64,000 bases of DNA from Ruegeria arenilitoris (lineage in GTDB: Bacteria > Pseudomonadota > Alphaproteobacteria > Rhodobacterales > Rhodobacteraceae). Below are positions 35,392 through 44,062 of the stretch, in pieces. Position 1 is the stretch's first letter; each line of letters begins with the position of its first letter. Where the stretch lies: assembly GCF_013031355.1 (NCBI RefSeq), contig NZ_WPZO01000011.1, positions 81,990 through 145,989 on the forward strand, given 5' to 3'. The position numbers were made by a program, and so were the translations under genes. The notes under the pieces are model-generated. The model made no database searches. It saw nothing but the letters and a program-made list of their open reading frames with translations, and had not been told where the DNA came from.

Positions 35392-35856
35392 ATCGGATTC
35401 CTCTGATGTCACCGAGCCCTTAATTCTCGGGTATCCGCAGGCTGGCGCCACCTACGGCAAGGGTGCGGTCAGCACAACGGAGCAACTCCGCGAGTTCCGC
35501 ATTTACGCCAATTTGTGCGATCGCGTGTCTCGCGGCCGCCAGAAATTCTGGTTTAGCTGTGCCGTCGGATTTTCTCGCTGGGAAACGGTGCTTCTGTGTT
35601 TCGCCGTCATCTTCGCCGGTTTGGGTAAACTGCCTGAAAGATGGACCAAATGATCCAGAACGTTACGTAGCCCAGGGAATGCCATGCGCAGCCCTCCCCC
35701 AGCGGGCGGGCAGATTACGCTCTCCAAAATTTCGCGACACAACCAGGCCCATGCCGATCAAAGGCCAAAGACAAACTTGCACTCGAGAAAAGCATGTGAC
35801 CGCTAACAGTTTATATGATAGGTGGCCGCTTCCACCACTGAGCAAGGCGAGTTGAC
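35392..35856. other. Intergenic stretch without a recognisable gene
   Basis: On the minus strand, an open stretch of roughly 80 codons (about 35625 down to 35415) has coding-like composition, including KPEFLAAARHAIAQIGVNAE and LAELLRCADRTLAVGGASLR, but no convincing start. It may be the eroded end of a lost gene. The last part is presumably the promoter of the aldo/keto reductase. I cannot name any family. Confidence 0.3.
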
Positions 35857-36750
35857 ATGGAACGCGTAGAAATTTCACCCGGCCTATCACTGTCCCGTCT
35901 GGTATACGGAATGTGGCGCGTTGCAGACGACAGCGATCGATCGCCAGCACATGTGCAAGCCAAGATTGAGGCTTGCCTTGCTCAGGGGATCACCACGTTA
36001 GATCAAGCGGATATTTATGGGGATTACGAAGCCGAGGCTGTTCTTGGTGACGCATTGCGAGGCAATCCATCTTTGCGCGACACAGTCGAGATTGTTACGA
36101 AATGCGGCATACTGCTCAAAAGTGGCAAATACCCCGACCGGCGCGTGAAACACTATGACACGTCCTCCGCACACATCATCTCATCGGTCGAGCAATCTCT
36201 GAAAAAAATGTGCACCGATCATGTTGACCTACTGCTGGTCCACCGCCCCGACCCCTTTATGGACGCAGCAGAGACAGGAGCTGCTCTGGACGGGCTTGTG
36301 AACGCAGGAAAAGTCCGTGCGATCGGAGTTTCAAATTTCACTTACGCAGACTGGAGCTTGCTGCAATCCGCGATGCAAACCAAACTTGCAGTCAACCAAA
36401 TTGAGATCAGCCCACTTCATCCCACACCGTTTCTGGACGGCACCCTTTCCTGGATGCAGCAAAATGGGGTCAAACCAATGGCGTGGTCGCCGCTGGGAGG
36501 CGGTCGCCTGTTCAAAGACGACGGCGTCGAATTGCACGCAGTTCTTGAGCGCATCGGCACCAAACACAACGTCGACATCAGCGCCGTGGCCATAGCGTGG
36601 CTGCTTGCCCATCCAGCAGGAATTCTGCCTGTTCTGGGCACAAACAATCTTAATCGGATCGGCTCTCTCTCAGATGCAACCAAGGTGGAATTAGACCGGG
36701 AAACCTGGTTCGAAATACTGTCAGTTGGCATGGGCAAAGAAGTACCCTGA
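35857..36750 (+). CDS. Aldo/keto reductase (YdhF-like)
   Basis: A 297-residue NADPH-dependent aldo/keto reductase. The catalytic tetrad is visible: Asp in TLDQADIYGDYEAE, Tyr in the same segment, Lys in VTKCGI and His in LLLVHRPDP. NADP-binding elements VRAIGVSNF and VLGTNN are in place. The sequence is closest to the YdhF type. It stands alone, with a 465-bp gap before it and a weak hairpin after it, so context gives no role. A detoxifying or general carbonyl-reducing function is possible. Confidence 0.88.
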   Translation: MERVEISPGLSLSRLVYGMWRVADDSDRSPAHVQAKIEACLAQGITTLDQADIYGDYEAEAVLGDALRGNPSLRDTVEIVTKCGILLKSGKYPDRRVKHYDTSSAHIISSVEQSLKKMCTDHVDLLLVHRPDPFMDAAETGAALDGLVNAGKVRAIGVSNFTYADWSLLQSAMQTKLAVNQIEISPLHPTPFLDGTLSWMQQNGVKPMAWSPLGGGRLFKDDGVELHAVLERIGTKHNVDISAVAIAWLLAHPAGILPVLGTNNLNRIGSLSDATKVELDRETWFEILSVGMGKEVP

Positions 36751-36770
36751 ACTTTTGATCTGAACTCTTG

Positions 36771-36793
36771 GCGGCGACTTCAGGGAGCGCCGC
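36771..36793 (+). terminator. Possible weak terminator after the aldo/keto reductase
   Basis: GCGGCG (36771-36776) pairs with CGCCGC (36788-36793) around an 11-nt loop, 20 bp after the stop codon. No clear T-run follows. The rest of the gap to 37068 has no gene I can recognise. Confidence 0.35.
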
Positions 36794-37017
36794 TTCAGCC
36801 GTTTGCCCAATTGGCAGGCTAGTCGACCCGCCATCGCAAGCTACGCAACATTAAGACGAAATTGCGACAGAGACCCGTCAAAGCAATTTGGCGCGTTCAA
36901 GGAATGTGTGATGCGACTGTTTTTTGTAACCTAGATTATCCTCTGCCCTTTTTACGAGCATTATTAGCCATTTTTGACCATTACATTTGCAATCCTGCTT
37001 AGCTGGCTTTAAACGCG

Positions 37018-37034
37018 ATAAGTACTGCTTATCA
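37018..37034. promoter_or_regulatory. Short dyad upstream of the recombinase gene
   Basis: GATAAG-TACTG-CTTATC is a perfect 6-bp inverted repeat with a 5-bp spacer, 34 bp before the recombinase start at 37069. It could be an operator or a recombinase binding site. No protein can be assigned. Confidence 0.4.
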
Positions 37035-37068
37035 TGTTTGATTGAAATTTGCCGCAAGGCGGTGCAAA

Positions 37069-38133
37069 ATGCGCCCCATGACAGCCCCTGCGCCCTATCT
37101 CCCCGCCGCCTCCCCGACCTTGTCGCAAGCCGACCAGGAGGCCTTGACCGATCTCTATGTGCGCGGGACGCCGGCCAATACGCTGCGCGCCTATGAGCGC
37201 GATCTACACTATGTCACAGCGTGGAAAGCCACCCGCTTTGGAAAGGCGCTGCGCTGGCCCGAAACGGAGGCCACGGCGCTGGCCTTTATCCTCGATCACG
37301 CACGCGATCTCAACGATGCCGCCCCCGAGGATATCGCCCGGCAGGTGGCAGAGGGGCTGATCGCGCAAGGGCTGCGCAAGTCCCTCGCCTGCCCTGCCCC
37401 CTCGACGCTGGACCGGCGCATCGCCTCCTGGCTCGCCTTCCACCGGATGAAGAACCTCCCTTCCCCGTTTGACGCGCCGCAAGTGAAACAGGCGCGTGCC
37501 AAGGCAAGACGCGCTGCCGCCCGCCCCCCGGCCCCGAAATCGCAGCACCCAATCACCCGGGACGTGCTGGAACAGCTGCTGGCCACCTGCCGAGGAACGC
37601 GCCGCGATTGCCGCGACCGGGCTTTGCTGATGCTGGGCTGGGCCTCGGGTGGTCGGCGGCGGTCGGAGATTACCGGGCTGATGCGGGAGGACGTGTCGCT
37701 GAAGGAATTCGACAAGTCAGGCATGGTCTGGATGTCGCTGCTGGAGACCAAAACCACCATTAAGGGCGACACGCCCCGGCTGGTGCTGAAAGGCCGGGCG
37801 GCTCAGGCACTGGTACACTGGATCGAGGTTGGCGGCATTGAGGATGGGCACCTGTTCCGTCCCGTCTCCAAGGCCGACCGGGTGCTGAAACGTCGCCTCT
37901 CCCCCGACGCCATCGCGCAGATCGTCAAACGCCGGTTGAAACTGGCCGGGTTGCCGGAAAATTTTGCCTCACCGCACGGGCTACGGTCCGGCTTTCTGAC
38001 CCAGGCCGCCCTCGACGGCGCCCCGATTCAGGCCGCCATGCGCCTGTCGCTGCATCGCTCCATGGCACAGGCGCAGAGATATTATGAGGACGTGGATATC
38101 GCAGAAAACCCGGCGTCGGACCTGCTGGGATAG
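37069..38133 (+). CDS. Tyrosine recombinase / integrase
   Basis: A 354-residue site-specific recombinase started at ATG 37069 (ATG 37078 is the alternative). An N-terminal core-binding domain (about 20-130, NTLRAYERDLHYVTAWKA) is followed by the catalytic domain. Active-site residues are readable: Arg197 in GGRRRSE, His303 and Arg306 in SPHGLR, His329 in SLHRSMAQ and Tyr338 or Tyr339 in RYYED. It sits next to the repABC module. Plasmid-borne recombinases of this sort often resolve multimers or drive integration. No matching att repeat was identified. Confidence 0.9.
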   Translation: MRPMTAPAPYLPAASPTLSQADQEALTDLYVRGTPANTLRAYERDLHYVTAWKATRFGKALRWPETEATALAFILDHARDLNDAAPEDIARQVAEGLIAQGLRKSLACPAPSTLDRRIASWLAFHRMKNLPSPFDAPQVKQARAKARRAAARPPAPKSQHPITRDVLEQLLATCRGTRRDCRDRALLMLGWASGGRRRSEITGLMREDVSLKEFDKSGMVWMSLLETKTTIKGDTPRLVLKGRAAQALVHWIEVGGIEDGHLFRPVSKADRVLKRRLSPDAIAQIVKRRLKLAGLPENFASPHGLRSGFLTQAALDGAPIQAAMRLSLHRSMAQAQRYYEDVDIAENPASDLLG

Positions 38134-38561
38134 ATTGTTCTAAAACGAATGGAAGCAATCCAACCCGACCAGCAGGGGCAAAGAGTAGCTAAATTTATCC
38201 GGACCCTACCCAGACATTGGGGCGCAGCCTCGTGCTCGCCACCCAGTTGAGGTCTGATCCGGTAGAGGGCAGGATAGTACGTTAAGCAAACTACTCGGCC
38301 AACTTCACCACTATTTTCCTCTAGCGTCAGTGGCCGTCTATCCATGCTTCGACCGAATTGAATCGACTGCGCCGAAGGTCTCGGTCTTTGATCGAGACAT
38401 AAAATGCACCGATGTCCCCCCACCTCCATCCCAAGGCGCGATCTGACGCGAACTGGAACAGCAGGATATGGAAAAAACACTTGCAAGAATCGCAGCTTAC
38501 ACTGCATTAATTACGGAAAGCAGTGAATAAAACGGCCTAAAGCGTAACAACAAGGTGCCGA
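38134..38561. other. Upstream region of repABC, no gene seen
   Basis: 428 bp between the recombinase and repA. I found no protein-coding frame worth naming and no copy of the 16-bp palindrome found later in the operon. The last 100 bp are AT-rich (TGCATTAATTACGGAAAGC) and presumably hold the repABC promoter. Confidence 0.4.
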
Positions 38562-39809
38562 ATGAGGGCAGTGATGGAGCAAGCAACCGCAGGGGTCCCC
38601 GTATCGGAGGCCCAGAAATCGAGCCACAACAAGGAACGGATCGACCTGCTGGTCGGAGATCACGCCCGGCGCCTGTCAGAGCGATTGCAGGCGCATCGCG
38701 CGCAGTTATTCCCTCCGGATGCCAGGCGGTCCTTGCGTAAGTTCACATCCGGAGAAGCGGCAGAGTTGCTGGGCGTCAAGGACGCCTATCTGCGCAAGCT
38801 TCATCTGGATGGCAGAGGACCTTCGCCCGAAACCCGGGCTGGTGGGCGGCGCTATTACTCGCCCGAGGATATTCAGGCTCTGCGCGAATTACTTGAGGCC
38901 GGCGCCAAAACACCCGGCACCTATCTGCCCGGACGGCGGGAGGGTGATCATCTGCAGGTGATCACCGTGATCAACTTCAAGGGCGGGTCGGGCAAGACCA
39001 CCACAGCTGCACATCTGGCGCAGAAAATGGCGCTGGACGGCTATAAAGTGCTGGCCATCGACCTGGATCCGCAGGCCAGCCTGTCGGCCCTGCACGGATT
39101 CCAGCCCGAGTTTGATCTGCTGGATGGCGGTACGCTTTATGATGCGATCCGCTATGACGATCCGGTGCCGTTGCGCGACGTGATCCAGCAGACTTACTTT
39201 ACCAATCTCGACATCGTTCCGGGCAATCTGGACCTGATGGAGTTTGAGCACGACACACCCCGCGCGCTGACACAACGGGACGGTAATCTTTTCTTCACAA
39301 GGATCGGCGATGCGCTGTCTTCTGTGGAGAATGATTATGACGTTGTCGTCGTGGATTGCCCGCCGCAACTGGGGTTTCTCACCATGTCTGCCCTGTCGGC
39401 GGCCACGGCCGTTCTGGTTACGGTGCATCCGCAGATGTTGGACGTGATGTCGATGTGCCAGTTTCTGCTGATGACCTCGAACCTGCTGGGCGTGGTCAGC
39501 GAGGCCGGGGGAAATATGTCATACGACTGGCTGCGCTATGTCGTGACGCGGTACGAACCCGGCGATGGGCCGCAGAACCAGATGGTCAGTTTCATGCGGT
39601 CGATGTTCGGCGATCACGTGCTGAACCATCCCGTGCTGAAATCTACCGCGATCTCTGATGCCGGGATCACCAAGCAGACCCTTTATGAGGTCGAAAAGGG
39701 GCAATTCACCCGATCTACCTATGAGCGCGCGATCGAAAGCCTGAACGCAGTGAATGGCGAGATCACATCCCTGGTCCAATCTGCATGGGGACGTAGCAAT
39801 GGCGCGTAA
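38562..39809 (+). CDS. repA: RepA, ParA-type partition ATPase of repABC
   Basis: A 415-residue protein with a MerR-like DNA-binding part (about 58-115, FTSGEAAELLGVKDAYLRKL) followed by a ParA/MinD ATPase domain. The deviant Walker A KGGSGKTT is at 140-147 and VVVVDCPPQLGF holds the Walker B-type motif. In repABC plasmids RepA with RepB segregates the replicon and represses the operon. The start is ATG 38562, with ATG 38574 possible. The end overlaps repB by 11 nt. It differs clearly from the second ParA at 42218-43609. Confidence 0.92.
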   Translation: MRAVMEQATAGVPVSEAQKSSHNKERIDLLVGDHARRLSERLQAHRAQLFPPDARRSLRKFTSGEAAELLGVKDAYLRKLHLDGRGPSPETRAGGRRYYSPEDIQALRELLEAGAKTPGTYLPGRREGDHLQVITVINFKGGSGKTTTAAHLAQKMALDGYKVLAIDLDPQASLSALHGFQPEFDLLDGGTLYDAIRYDDPVPLRDVIQQTYFTNLDIVPGNLDLMEFEHDTPRALTQRDGNLFFTRIGDALSSVENDYDVVVVDCPPQLGFLTMSALSAATAVLVTVHPQMLDVMSMCQFLLMTSNLLGVVSEAGGNMSYDWLRYVVTRYEPGDGPQNQMVSFMRSMFGDHVLNHPVLKSTAISDAGITKQTLYEVEKGQFTRSTYERAIESLNAVNGEITSLVQSAWGRSNGA

Positions 39810-40734
39810 GAATCTGCTTAAGGGGCTGATGGAGGCCCCCCCCGCCCCGGTTTCTGATGATTCCCCCTCGCGGGTTGATGTCGCCAAACCGCGATATGCT
39901 TCGGGTGCGATCGGGGCAGTCAGCCAGTCAATTTCGGATCTGAAGTCACGCGCGGTTCAAGAAATTGATCCGCGAATGGTTGATGATGGTGGCCTTCGCG
40001 ACCGCTTGGAGGAAACCGCTGGCCTGTCCGAGCTGGTCGAGTCGATCCGGGAATACGGTCAGCAGGTGCCGGTGCTGTTGCGCCCCAATCCCAATGATGG
40101 TGAACGGTTTCAGGTTGTTTATGGCCGCCGCCGGGTGGCGGCGCTGCGCGAGTTGGGTCAGCCGGTCAAGGCGTTGATCCGCGTACTGGACGACCGTGCC
40201 GTCATTCTGGCACAGGGCCAGGAAAACAGTGCCCGGCGCGATCTGAGTTTTATCGAAAAGGTCAACTTTGCTCGCCAGATGCAGGAAATCGGGTATGAGC
40301 GCAAAGTGGTCTGCGACGCGCTGCACGTTGATAAGACCCTGATTTCCAGAATGCTGTCAGTATCCGACCGCATTCCAGAGCGGGTAATTCAGGCCATCGG
40401 TGCCGCCCCGTCAGTAGGCCGGGACCGATGGCTGAAGCTGGCTGATTTGCTGTCGCAGGATAGGATGCAAAGCGCCATTGAGGCTGCACTGGGCGAAACA
40501 TCCGATGACCGGTTCGAGGCCGTTCTGGCCGCTCTCACCCCCCGTAATCCCCCTACTCCAAGAATGGAGACGCCGTTGGAAAGCGCGGATGGTGTGGTGC
40601 TGGGGCAGATGCGGCGCAGCGGCAGCAAGACGGTTCTGACCCTGAACTCCAAAACGACCAAGGGGTTCGAGGATTGGCTGGCTGAGAATATTTCAGAGCT
40701 TCATCACCGCTGGAAGACCAGTCGGAATGAATAG
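39799..40734 (+). CDS. repB: RepB, ParB-type partition protein of repABC
   Basis: A 311-residue centromere-binding protein, started at ATG 39799 inside the last codons of repA; a longer frame from 39754 is less likely. The ParB nuclease-like domain holds LVESIREYGQQVPVLLRPNP and VVYGRRRVAALRELG, then GQENSARRDLSFIEKVNFAR, then a helix-turn-helix (VVCDALHVDKTLISRMLSVS). It is expected to bind parS palindromes; two identical candidates are at 40872 and 42176. A 199-bp gap with an antisense RNA follows. Confidence 0.92.
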   Translation: MARKNLLKGLMEAPPAPVSDDSPSRVDVAKPRYASGAIGAVSQSISDLKSRAVQEIDPRMVDDGGLRDRLEETAGLSELVESIREYGQQVPVLLRPNPNDGERFQVVYGRRRVAALRELGQPVKALIRVLDDRAVILAQGQENSARRDLSFIEKVNFARQMQEIGYERKVVCDALHVDKTLISRMLSVSDRIPERVIQAIGAAPSVGRDRWLKLADLLSQDRMQSAIEAALGETSDDRFEAVLAALTPRNPPTPRMETPLESADGVVLGQMRRSGSKTVLTLNSKTTKGFEDWLAENISELHHRWKTSRNE

Positions 40735-40795
40735 CCCCGCGCAAGCGGGATAATAGTGGATCAGCGACAAGGAGGCACGAAACAGGCAGGACGCA

Positions 40796-40850
40796 AAGAA
40801 AAGACCCCTCAGAACCGAAGTTCCAAGAGGCCTGAATTGGTGATTTAGCA
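40796..40850 (-). ncRNA. Predicted antisense counter-transcribed RNA (repABC copy-number control)
   Basis: In the repB-repC gap a minus-strand promoter is readable: -35 TTGACA (40886-40881) and -10 TAAAAT (40862-40857) with an 18-bp spacer. The transcript would end at a hairpin built from CCTC/GAGG and GAAC/GTTC with a UUCG tetraloop (40807-40830), followed by the T-rich tail TCTTTTCTTT (about 40804-40795). The predicted size, about 55 nt, and the location fit the antisense RNAs that limit repC expression in repABC plasmids. Expression is inferred. Confidence 0.75.
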
Positions 40851-40871
40851 CCTCCGATTTTAGGGCTTTGA

Positions 40872-40887
40872 GTTGACAGCTGTCAAC
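40872..40887. promoter_or_regulatory. parS-like palindrome upstream of repC
   Basis: GTTGACAGCTGTCAAC is a perfect 16-bp palindrome matching the repABC centromere pattern GTTNNNNGCNNNNAAC. Its minus-strand half supplies the TTGACA -35 of the predicted antisense RNA, so RepB binding here could also block that promoter. An identical copy lies at 42176-42191. Confidence 0.8.
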
Positions 40888-40933
40888 TGGCGTCGAGTCC
40901 GGCGGGTGAAAAAGTTTTGTCTCGTGACAACAT

Positions 40934-42118
40934 ATGGAACACATTACAACGACGCCCTTTGGGCGGCGGCCGGTGACGGCTGGTCTGATCGAACAGATAG
41001 CGATCATGCAGACTGCGCCCGAGGTGGCTCATATCGATAAATGGGAACTGCTGCGCGACTTATGCACGGCCCGGCGCGCCTTTGGGGTAACGGACCGGGA
41101 TCTCTCGGTGTTGAACGCGCTGGTTTCATTTCACCCGAATACAGCTTTGTCAGATAATGACAGCCTGATTGTTTTTCCGTCGAATGTAGCGCTGTCTGAG
41201 CGCGCGCACGGTATGGCGGAAAGTACTTTGCGCCGGCATCTGGGCGCTCTGGTCCAAGCAGGCCTGATTGCCCGCCACGACAGCCCCAATGGGAAGCGCT
41301 ATGCCCGACGTGGTGCGGATGGAGAAATCGTCCGTGCCTTCGGCTTTGACTTGCGCCCCCTGCTGCATAGCGCCGTTCAGATCGCCGAATCCGCCCGACA
41401 AGCCCGTGCGGATCAGGCGCGTTTGGCCACCGCACGCGAAAAGCTGTCGCTGCTCAAACGCGATGCGCTGAAACTGGCCCTTTATGGTCAGGAAAATGCC
41501 CTGCCCGGTAACTGGGAGGCATTGCTCGCTTCTCTGCTGGAGGTCCACAAGCAGATGCGCCGGAAACTGGACCTGGAAGAACTGGCGGATCTCGAGGCTC
41601 GTGCCACAAGTATTTTGCGGGACATCCAGGGGCTGCTGGCGACAAAGACAGAAGAAATGAGCGGCAATGACAGTGAAATTGAGCGGCTCTATCAGAATTC
41701 AAAACCAGATACCTTAGAATCTGAACTCTGCCCAGAAAGGGACAAAGGCGGCGGGGGTGCGGACCCCGAACCGGTCAACGTTTTGCCCCGGGTCCCCTTG
41801 CCGCTTATCCTGAAAGCCTGTCCTGATATCCTGCCCTATTGCGAACGAAATCCGCGTGAATGGCGTGATCTTATAGTAGCCGCCAGCTATGTTCGGGGCA
41901 TGATGGGGATCAGCCCGTCAGCCTGGCAAGAGGCTCAGGAGCTTATGGGGGCCGAAGTTGCTGCTGTGACCGTGGCTTGCATTCTTCAGAGATTTAGCGA
42001 CATCAACAGCCCCGGTGGGTATCTGCGGACTTTGGCAGGCAAAGCGGCAGTCGGAGAGTTCTCTCCCGGGCCGATGGTGATGGCGTTGCTGAACGGAGCA
42101 AACCGTGCTGCTGCCTGA
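40934..42118 (+). CDS. repC: RepC replication initiator of repABC
   Basis: A 394-residue RepC. The conserved N-terminus has LLRDLCTARRAFGVTDRDLS and SNVALSERAHGMAESTLRRH, a winged-helix DNA-binding part. A long helical middle follows, then the C-terminal domain (SPSAWQEAQELMGAEVAAVT, INSPGGYLRTLAGKA). In this family the origin lies within repC itself. The gene is bracketed by two identical 16-bp palindromes and regulated by the antisense RNA in its leader. It converges on the second parA. Confidence 0.93.
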   Translation: MEHITTTPFGRRPVTAGLIEQIAIMQTAPEVAHIDKWELLRDLCTARRAFGVTDRDLSVLNALVSFHPNTALSDNDSLIVFPSNVALSERAHGMAESTLRRHLGALVQAGLIARHDSPNGKRYARRGADGEIVRAFGFDLRPLLHSAVQIAESARQARADQARLATAREKLSLLKRDALKLALYGQENALPGNWEALLASLLEVHKQMRRKLDLEELADLEARATSILRDIQGLLATKTEEMSGNDSEIERLYQNSKPDTLESELCPERDKGGGGADPEPVNVLPRVPLPLILKACPDILPYCERNPREWRDLIVAASYVRGMMGISPSAWQEAQELMGAEVAAVTVACILQRFSDINSPGGYLRTLAGKAAVGEFSPGPMVMALLNGANRAAA

Positions 42119-42175
42119 AGAAAGGCGCGCCAGACAATCAGTTTTCCTTGAGCCTTTCAGAGGCAACCGGTCAAA

Positions 42176-42191
42176 GTTGACAGCTGTCAAC
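42176..42191. promoter_or_regulatory. parS-like palindrome downstream of repC
   Basis: The second perfect copy of GTTGACAGCTGTCAAC, in the 99-bp convergent gap between repC and the second parA. Unlike the first copy it has no fitting -10 element on either strand, so a partition role is the best reading. Confidence 0.8.
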
Positions 42192-42217
42192 TGGGCGGCT
42201 GATCCCGTTTGGAACGC

Positions 42218-43609
42218 TTATGACTGATTACTGACTGTTTCCTCGGCGGCCAGTTCGTCACGACGCCATGCACCAAGAAGCAGGCGTTTGAAGCCAGCAT
42301 AGGTTGCGTCGAAGGTCGAACGCCCCCGCGCGTAGGCCTCTCTGTTGAAATCCCGGTAATCGGTTTCGTAGATACACGCTGCCTGCTCGTCTGCCTGCCC
42401 AATAAGGGGCGTGAAATCCTGCCGATGGGGGGAAAGCACTGTTCCGAGACTGGTTTGCATGAGGGCGGCAATTTCTGCTTGTTGGCCACTGTCAAAACGA
42501 GTGACCACTGCGCGCACAGCATCCCATTCAAAACTCAGCCCTGCATGTCCCAGCGCCTGAGCGGCGGCATTCTCGGCTTCTTCAATCGAAGCAAAGGTCG
42601 TATGCAGCATGTCAAAAAAACGGCCAGTGGCTTCAAGCTCAAGAAACGACGCGCCTGTGGGCACTAGCAAAATATCGGCAGCAGTCAGCGCATTGATCGT
42701 CAGATTCCCCAGAGAGGGAGGTGTATCCAGCACCACAAGGTCGTATTCCTGCAGCACCCCATCTACTTCCAGTCTGTCCGAGAGCGCATCCCACAGCCTC
42801 CAGGCCCGCGTTTGCGTGCGCCAAATTGGCAGCTGAAACTCGGACCAATACAAATCCAGTTGAGAGCCTATCAGATCGATGTTCGGCCAGTGGGTGTGCT
42901 GGACGATGTCTTGTGTAGTCATCTCAATGGCCTGGGCTACGGTGTCGTCAAGGGGCAGGGGGGCCTCGCCACGATCCAGGCGTGATTGGTTGTCCCGTCG
43001 CAAGTGGTCGCCGTAGTGGCGGGCAATCAGGGGAAAGACGGTTTTCCATTTATCCTCAATCTGCCCTCCGAAGATCGAGGTCATCGATCCCTGACTATCG
43101 AGATCAACAACCAACACCTTGTAACCATCCAAAGCCGCAGACATCGCCAGATGTGCCGCAGTCGTGGTCTTGCCCACCCCACCCTTGAAATTGGCTACGG
43201 TGACCATCTTGGCGGGCAGGCCGGGCGGGCGGTAGGGCAGGTAATCGCGAAGTCTACTGCCTTCGGCTGCGAAATGAGTCCGCAGGCGCAGCACCTCGTC
43301 GAGGGTGAACCATTTTGCGCCGCCATCGGTTTCTGTCAGCCCCTGTGGCAACTGAGGATTCTGGCGCAGTACTCGGCGGAAATGGGCAGGAGCAACGGGG
43401 ATGAGATACTTGGTGATTTCCCAAGTCGAGAAACGGCGCAGGGTCTTCTGCTCGGTTGCAACGTGTCTGCGGCCTGCAATGATATTCCATCCGTTGCGAC
43501 ATGTTGCTGCGATCTTTGCGAGACCTTCTGTATCGATAGGCGCATCCATGTTTGCCAGCGCGTCATCAGGTGAAATGCCTAGATAGGGAACTTGACCATC
43601 AATACCCAT
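42218..43609 (-). CDS. parA: ParA-type partition ATPase of the second (RPA-type) replicon module
   Basis: A 463-residue ParA if started at ATG 43609, which has GGAGG 5 nt upstream; a start at 43621 adds four residues. The N-terminal region (about 55-130) is a MerR/HTH-like part (RRFSTWEITKYLIPVAPAHF). The ATPase domain has KGGVGKTT (142-149) and VVLDTPPSLGNL. It lies divergent to the RPA-type initiator at 44063, the standard parA/repA layout of Rhodobacteraceae RepA-type plasmids. No ParB partner is next to it. Direct GTATCAC repeats sit in its promoter. Confidence 0.9.
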   Translation of the reverse strand: MGIDGQVPYLGISPDDALANMDAPIDTEGLAKIAATCRNGWNIIAGRRHVATEQKTLRRFSTWEITKYLIPVAPAHFRRVLRQNPQLPQGLTETDGGAKWFTLDEVLRLRTHFAAEGSRLRDYLPYRPPGLPAKMVTVANFKGGVGKTTTAAHLAMSAALDGYKVLVVDLDSQGSMTSIFGGQIEDKWKTVFPLIARHYGDHLRRDNQSRLDRGEAPLPLDDTVAQAIEMTTQDIVQHTHWPNIDLIGSQLDLYWSEFQLPIWRTQTRAWRLWDALSDRLEVDGVLQEYDLVVLDTPPSLGNLTINALTAADILLVPTGASFLELEATGRFFDMLHTTFASIEEAENAAAQALGHAGLSFEWDAVRAVVTRFDSGQQAEIAALMQTSLGTVLSPHRQDFTPLIGQADEQAACIYETDYRDFNREAYARGRSTFDATYAGFKRLLLGAWRRDELAAEETVSNQS

Positions 43610-43621
43610 CGATACCTCCAT

Positions 43622-43647
43622 GTATCACGTTTTTCATAGAGTATCAC
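43622..43647. repeat. Direct repeats GTATCAC upstream of the second parA
   Basis: Two copies of GTATCAC at 43622-43628 and 43641-43647, 19 bp apart, in the first 40 bp before the parA start. ParA-type proteins with N-terminal DNA-binding domains often repress their own genes; these repeats are candidate operator or partition sites. Confidence 0.5.
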
Positions 43648-43847
43648 AAAACACGTAACATGGAATGTATTTCGAACTTTTCCTTCCTTTTTATAAGAAA
43701 ACAAGGGGATTTTCTGGCAAATAGTCGTGTTGTTTGCCTTTGGCGCCTGCTTAAGGTGTTAAAATTTGGTTATTATTAGTTACACTGGTAAGTGACATTG
43801 ATAAGCCTTTGAAAAAATTATCTTTTTTTGACATTTTGTGATCAAGA

Positions 43848-43908
43848 TGACTCTGATCCCCCGATAAAATGACTCTGATCCCCCGAAGGACCGACTCCGA
43901 TCCCCCGA
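43848..43908. repeat. Three iterons in the RPA-type origin
   Basis: Copies of TGACTCTGATCCCCCGA at 43848-43864 and 43870-43886, and a variant CGACTCCGATCCCCCGA at 43892-43908. The period is exactly 22 bp, about two helical turns, so all would face the same side of DNA. They lie between divergent parA and the initiator gene, as expected for initiator-binding iterons of an origin. Confidence 0.85.
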
Positions 43909-43943
43909 TCTGCGAGGGCAAAAGACTATACCTGAACGCAGCC

Positions 43944-43952
43944 TGTGGATAA
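43944..43952 (-). promoter_or_regulatory. DnaA box in the RPA-type origin
   Basis: TGTGGATAA on the plus strand is the perfect consensus TTATCCACA on the minus strand. It lies 36 bp after the iterons and 110 bp before the initiator start, supporting an origin that needs host DnaA. AT-rich sequence on both sides of the iterons (43660-43845 and 43960-44040) offers possible unwinding regions. Confidence 0.75.
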
Positions 43953-44062
43953 CTTGGGTGTCAATGAAACGACGAATCCATTTCCCGGGGAAACAGAGCA
44001 GTGCTTCCCTGACTAAAAATGAAAAAAATACATAGTTCCGCAAATGGGGCACGGAGAGGCAG

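Noticed and set aside
40872..40887. The palindrome as a simple transcription terminator
   Set aside because: No loop and no T-run; it matches the repABC centromere pattern and recurs identically at 42176.
43848..43908. CRISPR array
   Set aside because: Only three 17-bp repeats with 5-bp gaps and no cas genes; they fit origin iterons.
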